Shown in pieces: positions 1 to 6,022 of a stretch of 6,027 nt of DNA. The position numbers were made by a program, and so were the translations under genes. The DNA comes from Verrucomicrobiota bacterium (lineage in GTDB: Bacteria; Verrucomicrobiota; Verrucomicrobiia; Verrucomicrobiales; DEV007). The notes under the pieces were generated by a model that did not search any database, was not told the origin of the DNA, and saw only the letters and a list, made by a program, of their open reading frames with translations. The first letter of the stretch is position 1; each line of letters opens with the position of its first letter. The stretch lies in NCBI GenBank assembly GCA_020629815.1, contig JAHDCN010000179.1:1-6027 (forward strand), given 5' to 3'.

Positions 1-889
1 CCCAGATTTTTTTGTTCGGAACCAGGATTAGTTTGTTGTCGAAAGTCCGGATCTCCGTCGTCATTAGATTGACGCCTTTTACCTTCCCGGATACGCCGGC
101 GACTTCCACCGCATCGTCGACTTCAAACGGGCGATTGATCAGCAGCATGACGCCGGAGGCTAAATTGCCGAGAGTTTCCTGCATGGCGAAGCCGATGATA
201 AACGCGCCACCACCCAGGAGAGCTGCCATCGCGCCGATGTTCACGCCGACTGCTGCCAATGCGGTAAGCAGACCGGCGAATAAAACGACCCGCCGGATGA
301 TGCGCATGACGAACTCTCCGACCAAATCCGGTTCATTCGTGGTGCGATTGATGGCGTGGCGCGCAACTCGATAGATCAGACCGGCGAGAAACCAAAACGC
401 GATCAGGATGCCAAGAAATATCAGCGATCGACGCAGCCATTTCACTCCGCCTTCGCCAGACTGGAACCATGCCACCACGCCGGAGAAAACGGATTGGTAG
501 TCGCTGGTATCGACATTGATCAGCGGCAGCGCTTTGATGTATTGGCGATATTCTGTTACTTCGCCGCCCTTCTGCTCCCACTCGTCGAGAACAATTCCGA
601 GCCGCTTTATCAGGGCCGCTTCATCGTCGCGCATTTTGCCAAGGCGTTTGCGAACGGCTTCGTCTTCTTGTTTTTCTCTCGTAGATATGAGGTAGCTCGA
701 GGTTTCCTGGACCTGTGCTTTTACTCGCTTTTGCCATGACTTGGCTTCAGCCTCCAGCTCTGAAAGAGTGAGAGGTTCCAACTGCAATACCAGATCGCTT
801 TCGGGGATTTCCGGGTTGCTGGAGGTGTTCTGCGAAAAGGCAGGTAAAGCAATCAGCAGGAGGACAATAAGCAGAAGTAGACGGTTCAC
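1..889 (-). CDS. MscS-family mechanosensitive ion channel, C-terminus cut by window edge
   Basis: This is the first 296 residues of a small-conductance mechanosensitive channel protein, which would sit in the inner membrane and open under tension to release solutes during osmotic downshock. Reading the reverse strand from a GTG at 889-887 gives a hydrophobic signal-like segment (residues 4-18, possible cleavage after AFS at 17-19) and a charged, probably coiled-coil periplasmic region (about 35-120). Transmembrane helices follow at about 155-175 and 196-216, then the pore helix (about 218-250) rich in Gly and Ala, with GGGAFIIGFAMQETLGNLAS. The NRPFEVDD segment (252-259) and the start of the beta domain (GVSGKV, LVPNKKI) match the MscS core closely. 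GTG is chosen because an in-frame TAG lies at 901-899 and no ATG intervenes; the ribosome site is weak. The gene lies 56 bases downstream of the DUF3108 gene on the same strand, so co-transcription is likely. The family call is secure; the start is less so. Confidence 0.9.
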   Translation of the reverse strand, partial: MNRLLLLIVLLLIALPAFSQNTSSNPEIPESDLVLQLEPLTLSELEAEAKSWQKRVKAQVQETSSYLISTREKQEDEAVRKRLGKMRDDEAALIKRLGIVLDEWEQKGGEVTEYRQYIKALPLINVDTSDYQSVFSGVVAWFQSGEGGVKWLRRSLIFLGILIAFWFLAGLIYRVARHAINRTTNEPDLVGEFVMRIIRRVVLFAGLLTALAAVGVNIGAMAALLGGGAFIIGFAMQETLGNLASGVMLLINRPFEVDDAVEVAGVSGKVKGVNLMTTEIRTFDNKLILVPNKKIW

Positions 890-945
890 CCTGATTCTCT
901 ACGTCGGGCGGAAATCGCTGTCCAATTAGAAATGAGGGAAGCTAC

Positions 946-1797
946 TCACCGTAGCCACTTGTAGGAGTCGAGGCGCGCGGTCACAGAACCGACGAACAAG
1001 TCACTTTGCAGTTCGAGAGGCAGGCGGTATTCGTCGTCAGTGACCCAGAGTGTGATTTTTTTTACTTTGGTGTAGGTCTCGAGGGACAAGTCGTGCCGGA
1101 CCTTGCTGATTTGTAAATTCAGCCGAATTGCCTGGTAGTTCTTTTTGGCGACGGTGCGTGTTTCGCGTCCAGTGACTTGAAACCGCGCAAGGTAGGTTTT
1201 CTGACTGGGGCTCACGAGCACGGTTACTTTGTCGCCGTGATTCAGCGGTTGGCTGCGTACATAAAAAACAGAGGAGAGAAGGTCTCTGCCGAAGTCGTAG
1301 GGAAAGTTGTATTTTTTCGTCGTCGGTTTGCCGCCGTTCTTCTTTTTATTGGTTTCGGTCACCTGGGTGATTTGACGGGTAGGTTCGAAATCGATTTTAT
1401 AAGAAGCACTTTTGGATCTTACCTTTTCGGTCATCGCAAAATTCCGCGAACGAAGGTCGCTCTTTCCGATCGTGGAGGTGGCATTCATATCGTAGGGCCA
1501 AAGCGCCCGTGCCAGCCCGGTAGTTTTGCCGGTGGCTTTGCCAACCAAATTCTGTGCAGAACCGTCTTCCTGAACAACTACGGAAAATGCTCCGGCATTC
1601 AGACGGTTTTTCCAGCCCAGCGAAAAGTTCAGCTGCACGGGGCGGAGATTCAGATTCTTACTGGGAGCGGTTTTGGTGAGCTCGCTAAACCAGGGGGCTG
1701 TCTTCTTCTTCGGTGGCGCTGGCTTTCTCCCTGCCGGTTCGGCATATGAAATGGAAAAGGAAAGCAGCAGAAAGCTGGATAAAAGGGAAAGCTTCAT
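946..1797 (-). CDS. DUF3108-domain exported protein
   Basis: A 283-residue exported protein whose C-terminal two thirds fit the DUF3108 family, periplasmic proteins of unknown function. A signal peptide covers residues 1-19 (SISYA|E), followed by a basic, proline-rich stretch (21-35, PAGRKPAPPKKK). Family-typical features are the DLLSSVFYVRSQPL segment (172-185), where the family usually has 'D-x-x-S-x-x-Y-x-x-R', then GRET (210-213), the WVTDDEYRLPL segment (251-261, family form 'W-x-x-D-x-x-R-x-P') and the closing LFVGSVTARL (267-276). The match is from memory of the family pattern, not a profile search. ATG at 1797 is chosen because the signal peptide starts there; no clear Shine-Dalgarno precedes it. 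It appears to be the first gene of a minus-strand pair with the MscS-type channel, and is divergent from the pilin gene. Length is normal for the family and nothing looks broken. Confidence 0.85.
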   Translation of the reverse strand: MKLSLLSSFLLLSFSISYAEPAGRKPAPPKKKTAPWFSELTKTAPSKNLNLRPVQLNFSLGWKNRLNAGAFSVVVQEDGSAQNLVGKATGKTTGLARALWPYDMNATSTIGKSDLRSRNFAMTEKVRSKSASYKIDFEPTRQITQVTETNKKKNGGKPTTKKYNFPYDFGRDLLSSVFYVRSQPLNHGDKVTVLVSPSQKTYLARFQVTGRETRTVAKKNYQAIRLNLQISKVRHDLSLETYTKVKKITLWVTDDEYRLPLELQSDLFVGSVTARLDSYKWLR

Positions 1798-1881
1798 GTC
1801 GGGCAGCAGTTTTTCAGAAATAGCGGCAGGAGGTTGGACGAAAGATTGTTAGGAAAAGTCAAACAAAGGGTGAGAAACGCA

Positions 1882-1897
1882 GGAAATTCGCATTTCC
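1882..1897. promoter_or_regulatory. 16-bp dyad in divergent intergenic region, possible operator
   Basis: GGAAAT-TCGC-ATTTCC is a perfect 6-bp inverted repeat around a 4-bp centre. It lies between the divergent DUF3108 and pilin genes, 85 bases from the first start and about 50 bases upstream of the TATAAT box of the pilin gene. There is no T-run after it, so it is unlikely to be a terminator. A binding site for a dimeric regulator is possible, but a 6-bp palindrome of this kind can arise by chance. Confidence 0.25.
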
Positions 1898-1946
1898 GAG
1901 AAAGAATCAGCACAAATCTCTAAAAAATTTTGTTTTTTATGGAAAA

Positions 1947-1952
1947 TATAAT
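1947..1952 (+). promoter_or_regulatory. -10 box (TATAAT) of the pilin gene
   Basis: A perfect TATAAT sits in a very AT-rich stretch (about 1919-1965). Transcription would begin near 1958-1960, leaving a leader of roughly 33 bases before the ATG at 1993. No good -35 hexamer stands 16-18 bases upstream: the positions hold A/T runs. An AT-only inverted repeat at 1921-1939 (TAAAAAA/TTTTTTA arms) just upstream may act as an UP-like or bent-DNA element. The box argues against starting the pilin reading frame at 1930 or 1939. Confidence 0.55.
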
Positions 1953-1992
1953 AAATTTACTTGTTATGCGTATTCTTCCTCAGAGAAAAGCA

Positions 1993-4116
1993 ATGAACCT
2001 TTTCCAACGTGGCTTCTCGTTGGTGGAGATGATCATGGTGATTGCTGTCATCGGTATTCTTGCGTCCGTCGCGACGGTAACGGTTACTAACGTTAAGCGA
2101 AACACCGATAAAACCAAGCTGCAAAGCGATGTGGCTTCTATCAACCAGGCCGCTAAATTCTATCTTTCCAACGGCGGGAATTTCAATGGCGTTTCCTCAG
2201 CCGCAGGAGCGTTGACCCGGCTGAAGACGGTTAATACCTCAGATCGATTTGTTGGTTTTCGCGGATCAGCGATTGATGCCCGTTTGGCTCTGGTTCCTGT
2301 AGCAGCGAATGAGAACGGCTATCGAGCTACGTTCAATGCTTCTACCAATCAGTTCGATATTACGAACGACAGCAGCGTAGCAGGATTCCGTTTTGTCATG
2401 GCAGAAGAGCCTGAGGCGGTTACTCAAACTGACCATATGAATTCTACCGTGCAATACGCTGCGAATTCGAATTGGATTTGGGATTCGACAGAGAACAGCG
2501 TGAATTATCAAGGGGCGTCTACTTCGACAACTACAGAAGTGGCCGACACGGGCACTCCTCCAGCCAATACAGGTGGCACAGACCCTTACAATCAGGATCC
2601 GAATGATCCAGGCGTTGATCCCGGTGATCCTGGCAACAATGGCCCCAACCAACTTCTCCCTCCTGTTTTCTCGATTCCTTCCGGTAACTATCCTTCCGGA
2701 GACTTTCCGATGTCCCTGAGTTTGAGTAATCCCAATGGTTCCGCTCCTTCCCAGTTGATGTATTCTGTGGTGACCAACAACTCAGTTAACTGGCAGGCAT
2801 ACTCCGGTCCAATTAGCGTTGCTGCGGATCAGGAAATTGCAGCTTATGTAGAGTCTCTTGATACGGATGCTTACCTTTCCAGTTCTGTCGTTGCAGCTAA
2901 CTATGCAACTGGTGCGGCTCTTCAGGCGCCTACGATCATTACGGAGCGCGACGAGGTAAACGGCACGGACGGTTCGTTGCCGGTACAAATTGACAATACC
3001 ATTAATGAGAACGCCTATCCTAGCGATATTGCTGACCTGCAAGTCAGATACCGCGTCAGTCCGGTCGGTGGAGGGGTAGCAACCCAGTGGCAGTATTCAC
3101 GGTCTTTTCAACTCGCAGGTCCTCAGTTTCCTGACGGAGCTATGATTGAGGCTCAAGCGGTTTCCATTTCAGGTAATTATTCGGACAGCCCATCGGCAAC
3201 GAAAATGATCAATACCTACTTTGTGCTTGATCCTCCTGAAATCGAAGTAATAGAGATTTCTACGGGCTCTTCGGGCACAACACACTCGTCCGGAACCGGA
3301 ACGGGAGGATTGGTGGGCACTGGCGGAATTAGTGGAACCGGTGGCACAAGTGGAACTGGCGGCACCAGTACATCTAACACTGATGCCTGGGACATTACTT
3401 TGACAGACCCTAACGACCCAACAGTCTCAAATCTTCGGTATAAGGTTCGCAACTTGACCGACGATACGGAAACAGGGTGGTCCAGCTACAATGGTACCTT
3501 TCAACTTTCAGTAGCCAATTATCCCGATAATGCTGAGGTTATTGCTCAGGCAGTGTCAACCGCTCAGCCGAAGTGGCGCGACAGTGAAGAGGCCAGTAAT
3601 GCAACCCAATCTTTCTTTGGGGCTGATGTGACGAACTCCATTATCGTGATCGATCGCTCCGGTTCGATGTCCAGCTACAACCGGATTGATCGAGTGAAAG
3701 CAGAGGCGATTGCTGCAATCAACGGGGTGCCTTCATCTGAGTCTTTTGGCGTGATATCCTACAGCAGCTCTGCTCAAACTTTGTCCCCGTATGGTCAGGC
3801 GACTCAGCCGCGAAAAACCAGCGCGACCACAGCCGTCAGTGGCTTGAATGCTTCCGGGGGAACCAACTACATTGCAGCCCTGCAGGCTTGTGCCTCCCTA
3901 GTTTCAAATGGTGCTGAATCTATCTGGTTCTTGAGTGATGGCTATCCAAACGGAGGTAGTTCTTCTACTCCGCAGATCATGGCAGAGATTACCAACCTGA
4001 TGAATGCTGGTCTCCAGGAGTTCAATACAATCTCTTTTGGCAGCAATGCACCCCAAATTTTGGTCGATATGGCCAACCATGGAAACGGAACCAATATTGT
4101 TGTTCCTGATCAGTAG
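1993..4116 (+). CDS. Modular type IV pilin-like protein with C-terminal von Willebrand factor A domain
   Basis: A 707-residue prepilin carrying adhesin-like modules. Residues 1-7 (MNLFQRG) are a short basic leader. Prepilin peptidase should cut between Gly7 and Phe8, and mature Glu5 is present (Glu12), followed by the hydrophobic helix (8-31). The pilin stalk/head runs to about 175. An Asp-Pro/Gly linker follows (about 177-222), then three beta-sandwich repeats (about 224-305, 310-410, 414-545) resembling chitobiase C-terminal/Fn3-associated domains, each with a central Trp (267, 366, 496). A Gly-Thr hexapeptide tract (436-459) interrupts the third. The vWA domain (548-707) has a complete MIDAS: Asp554-x-Ser556-x-Ser558, Thr624 and Asp649. 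It is expected to be assembled into a pilus or pseudopilus and to display a metal-dependent binding domain. ATG 1993 is chosen for the compact leader and a GAG-type ribosome site at 1983-1985; the frame stays open to TTG 1930, with ATGs at 1939 and 1966. It precedes the secreted 210-residue gene by 35 bases. No assembly genes are nearby. Confidence 0.9.
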   Translation: MNLFQRGFSLVEMIMVIAVIGILASVATVTVTNVKRNTDKTKLQSDVASINQAAKFYLSNGGNFNGVSSAAGALTRLKTVNTSDRFVGFRGSAIDARLALVPVAANENGYRATFNASTNQFDITNDSSVAGFRFVMAEEPEAVTQTDHMNSTVQYAANSNWIWDSTENSVNYQGASTSTTTEVADTGTPPANTGGTDPYNQDPNDPGVDPGDPGNNGPNQLLPPVFSIPSGNYPSGDFPMSLSLSNPNGSAPSQLMYSVVTNNSVNWQAYSGPISVAADQEIAAYVESLDTDAYLSSSVVAANYATGAALQAPTIITERDEVNGTDGSLPVQIDNTINENAYPSDIADLQVRYRVSPVGGGVATQWQYSRSFQLAGPQFPDGAMIEAQAVSISGNYSDSPSATKMINTYFVLDPPEIEVIEISTGSSGTTHSSGTGTGGLVGTGGISGTGGTSGTGGTSTSNTDAWDITLTDPNDPTVSNLRYKVRNLTDDTETGWSSYNGTFQLSVANYPDNAEVIAQAVSTAQPKWRDSEEASNATQSFFGADVTNSIIVIDRSGSMSSYNRIDRVKAEAIAAINGVPSSESFGVISYSSSAQTLSPYGQATQPRKTSATTAVSGLNASGGTNYIAALQACASLVSNGAESIWFLSDGYPNGGSSSTPQIMAEITNLMNAGLQEFNTISFGSNAPQILVDMANHGNGTNIVVPDQ
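3298..3369 (+). repeat. Four 18-bp tandem repeats coding for Gly-Thr-Gly-Gly hexapeptides
   Basis: Within the pilin gene, four consecutive 18-base units encode GTGGLV, GTGGIS, GTGGTS and GTGGTS (residues 436-459). The peptide pattern is well kept while the third codon positions differ between units (GGA/GGC/GGT, ACG/ACT/ACC). The repeats are therefore old enough to have drifted silently, not a fresh slippage product. The tract is flanked by further Ser/Thr/Gly residues (about 423-463) and probably forms a flexible, exposed loop or spacer inside the third beta-sandwich repeat. Confidence 0.85.
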
Positions 4117-4135
4117 TCCCAATTGAACCCTAATC

Positions 4136-4151
4136 CTAGAAATCTAGAAAT
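4136..4151 (+). repeat. Two tandem CTAGAAAT octamers abutting the next start codon
   Basis: CTAGAAATCTAGAAAT is an exact double octamer ending one base before the ATG at 4152. It also contains a short inverted repeat (CTAGA-AA-TCTAG, 4136-4147). It occupies the place where a Shine-Dalgarno site would be expected, and none is visible. It could be a translational control element or simply a short slippage duplication in the 35-base gap between the two genes. Confidence 0.6.
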
Positions 4152-4784
4152 ATGAAATCAATTTTGTTTAGTGCGGTTCCAGCAATTGCCTTACTTGTGA
4201 TTGGAGGAGTAGCTATTTCTTCATCAGCAAAAAAGGAAAGGAACGATTCGCTGATCGGTAGTCTGCCGGCAGCTACGTTGAAAGAGATCGTTCCGGCAGC
4301 TGGGGGTGGTGGAGTTCCGATTGACCCGTCTACGTATGCGGCGATCACTGACATTGAAGACGGGACGACTTGGCTCAAGCTGATTTTGGAGAATGTCGAT
4401 CCCTCTATGGACTCGAATGACATTGTAACAGCATTAAATGTTTCGGATCAAAAATTCTCCGAGGCCTATGCAAAAGTAGGGAATCTGACAAAGCCCGAAG
4501 AGATACAGTTGATTGAGGGGGCGTTGGCCAACGCAAACAGCGGAGTGAAAACTCTTTCGTCTTCGGTTGTTTCTGCTTTTCAGGGGGACGACATCGTTGC
4601 CCCGACTCTGAAAACTACTCTGGATAAATTGAGTGTCGAAAATTTTCGGGATAACCCGGCTATTGCCCCGACCCTGATTGCGATTGACTTTGAGGGCATT
4701 ATCGTTGTGGAGCCTGTGGATGGCACTGGAGCAACCGCTCCTGCTGGTGCGGGAACTTTCAATACTGGCGGAACTCCACCGTAA
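4152..4784 (+). CDS. Secreted protein of unknown family, pilin operon companion
   Basis: I do not recognise a family for this 210-residue protein. Residues 1-26 look like a signal peptide or signal anchor: Lys2, a hydrophobic core at 4-22, and possible cleavage after SSA (24-26) before KKER. There is a glycine patch (51-54) and a middle part (about 62-145) likely to be mostly helical. A short sequence then occurs twice (VAPTL at 149-153, IAPTL at 171-175). The acidic/hydrophobic segment FEGIIVVEPVD (180-190) is followed by a Gly/Ala/Thr/Pro tail (191-210) that resembles the linkers of the upstream pilin in composition. There is no cysteine. It starts 35 bases after the pilin stop and a terminator follows 25 bases after its own stop, so the two probably form one transcript. 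A role as a periplasmic or surface partner of the pilin is inference from position. No Shine-Dalgarno is evident; ATG 4152 is supported by the signal sequence. Confidence 0.75.
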   Translation: MKSILFSAVPAIALLVIGGVAISSSAKKERNDSLIGSLPAATLKEIVPAAGGGGVPIDPSTYAAITDIEDGTTWLKLILENVDPSMDSNDIVTALNVSDQKFSEAYAKVGNLTKPEEIQLIEGALANANSGVKTLSSSVVSAFQGDDIVAPTLKTTLDKLSVENFRDNPAIAPTLIAIDFEGIIVVEPVDGTGATAPAGAGTFNTGGTPP

Positions 4785-4809
4785 ATCTGACCTTGAAAAC
4801 TCTTTGAGG

Positions 4810-4848
4810 AAAAGGACCTTTCTCCATGATGGGAAAGGTCCTTTTTTT
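4810..4848 (+). terminator. Intrinsic terminator overlapping the next gene's start
   Basis: A perfect 13-bp stem is formed by AAAAGGACCTTTC (4810-4822) and GAAAGGTCCTTTT (4833-4845). The apical bases can pair further (CCA/TGG around TGA, with one bulged T). A run of seven T (4842-4848) follows directly, the classic shape of a Rho-independent terminator for the pilin/secreted-protein unit. The left arm holds the AAGGA ribosome site (4812-4816) of the lipoprotein gene, the apex holds its ATGs (4826, 4829), and the right arm and T-run encode residues 3-8. The element can thus act as terminator, as a translation-blocking hairpin, or both. Confidence 0.8.
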
Positions 4849-6022
4849 GTTTTGCAGTCTTTGGCTGGTAGCCCTGTGTGGGTGTAAGGAAAAAACTGAA
4901 GAGGTCAGAGAGGAAACCGCAGAGACCGGCTCGGATGAGAACTACCAAAACTGGCCGATCTTTCGCGGTGATCCTGAGCTTCAGGGAGTGAGCAAAGAAG
5001 ACCTTTCCGGTCCTTTGGAAATTGCGTGGACCTATGAGCCCACAGTGGAGGAAGGGAAACGCCGTCCGCCCATTGAAGCTACACCGGTGATTTCAGAAGG
5101 TGTGGTGTTTGTCGGTAGTCAGGATGGCAACTTTTATGCCGTTAGTCTGGAGGATGGCGGCTTAAAATGGAAATTCGATGCGGACGGGCCGATCACTGGT
5201 CCGGCAGCGGTGTTTGATGGCAAGGTTTTCTTCGGCGACACCTACGGCATTATCTATGGGCTAAACGCGGCGGATGGATCAGAGGTTTGGCGCAAGGAAA
5301 CCGATGGCAAGATTGAAGGGGGGGTGAATGCTCTGCAAAATGCGGATGGCAAGTGGCAGCTGTTCATTGGCAGCCACGATTATTTTCTCTACTGCCTCGA
5401 TGCGGAAACAGGGGAGGAACAGTGGAAGGAGGAAACCGGTAATTACATTATTGCCACTCCGTCGATTGTGAATTCCGGAGATACTCAGGCAGTCACCTTT
5501 GGCGGGTGCGATGGGCTATTGCATGTTATTGCTGCCGACGGTTCCGGGAAAATTCGCGAAGTGGAAGTCGGCTCCTACATTGCCAATTCATCAGCTGTTC
5601 GCGACGGTATTTGCTACGTTGCGCACAATGGAGGTGAGGTGCTAGCCGTGGATATCGACAGCGGTGAGCCGGCCTGGAAAGTGGACACCATGGAGGAATA
5701 CACCGCATCTCCGGCGGTAGGGGAGAAACATCTCTATGTGGCCAGTCCGGATAAGAGGTTGGTAGCCTACGACCGCGTGCATGGCGAAGAGGTTTGGGCC
5801 TTTCAAGGGCGGCGTTCTTTTGACAGCTCACCGTTGGTTTGTCCGAGCACCATTTGGCAGGCCGGAATGGACGGACGTCTGTATGCGATCAATCCGGAGG
5901 ATGGAACCGAGCAGTGGAGCTTCGAGCTGGGGGTGCAGGTCAAGGCCTCACCGGCCCTTTCTCGCGGCACACTGGTGATTTGCGGAGAAGACGGGGTGGT
6001 TTATGGTTTCCGGAAATCGTGA
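4826..6022 (+). CDS. PQQ-binding-like beta-propeller lipoprotein (BamB-like)
   Basis: A 398-residue lipoprotein built as a beta-propeller. The signal peptide (1-19) ends in a lipobox-like L-C-G-C, with Cys20 as the likely lipidated residue, followed by an acidic linker (22-40). The NWPIFRGDPELQGVS motif (42-56) is common at the start of BamB/PQQ-like propellers of planctomycetes and verrucomicrobia. Repeats with the pattern 'S/T-P-x-V...G-x-x-Y-x-x-D-x-x-x-G-x-x-x-W' place blade Trp residues at 69, 115, 155, 200, 284, 324 and 364. The unit at 210-247 has Ile in place of Trp. This gives about eight blades, closed by the N-terminal strand around Trp69. BamB in the outer-membrane assembly complex has the same fold, but no other Bam gene is here, so the exact role is open; a general scaffold or PQQ-like protein is equally possible. 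ATG 4826 is chosen because AAGGA lies nine bases upstream; ATG 4829 is the alternative. Both lie in the terminator hairpin. Confidence 0.87.
   Translation: MMGKVLFLFCSLWLVALCGCKEKTEEVREETAETGSDENYQNWPIFRGDPELQGVSKEDLSGPLEIAWTYEPTVEEGKRRPPIEATPVISEGVVFVGSQDGNFYAVSLEDGGLKWKFDADGPITGPAAVFDGKVFFGDTYGIIYGLNAADGSEVWRKETDGKIEGGVNALQNADGKWQLFIGSHDYFLYCLDAETGEEQWKEETGNYIIATPSIVNSGDTQAVTFGGCDGLLHVIAADGSGKIREVEVGSYIANSSAVRDGICYVAHNGGEVLAVDIDSGEPAWKVDTMEEYTASPAVGEKHLYVASPDKRLVAYDRVHGEEVWAFQGRRSFDSSPLVCPSTIWQAGMDGRLYAINPEDGTEQWSFELGVQVKASPALSRGTLVICGEDGVVYGFRKS

Noticed and set aside
1177..1749. A 190-codon plus-strand open frame opposite the DUF3108 gene
   Set aside because: It lies entirely antisense to a gene with a signal peptide and clear family motifs, and its own product has no recognisable domain. 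It is a shadow frame.
1857..1862. TTGACT on the minus strand as a -35 box for the DUF3108 gene
   Set aside because: No acceptable -10 hexamer lies 16-18 bases downstream (GTCCAA or TCCAAC at the expected place), so the promoter is not supported.
3298..3369. Short tandem repeats considered as a CRISPR or recombination site
   Set aside because: The units are 18 bases, in frame, contiguous without spacers and vary at third codon positions, so they are a coding repeat.
3216..3452. A minus-strand frame giving a proline-rich VPPVP-type repeat
   Set aside because: It is the antisense reading of the Gly-Thr hexapeptide repeats in the pilin gene, so the regular pattern is inherited from the real coding strand.
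4793..4821. TTGAAA at 4793-4798 as a private promoter for the lipoprotein gene
   Set aside because: The -10 position holds ACCTTT or CCTTTC, which is a poor match. A leaderless transcript cannot be claimed from this.
4580..4948. A minus-strand 122-codon frame across the terminator
   Set aside because: It runs antisense through the secreted-protein gene, the terminator and the lipoprotein signal peptide. No start context or domain supports it.
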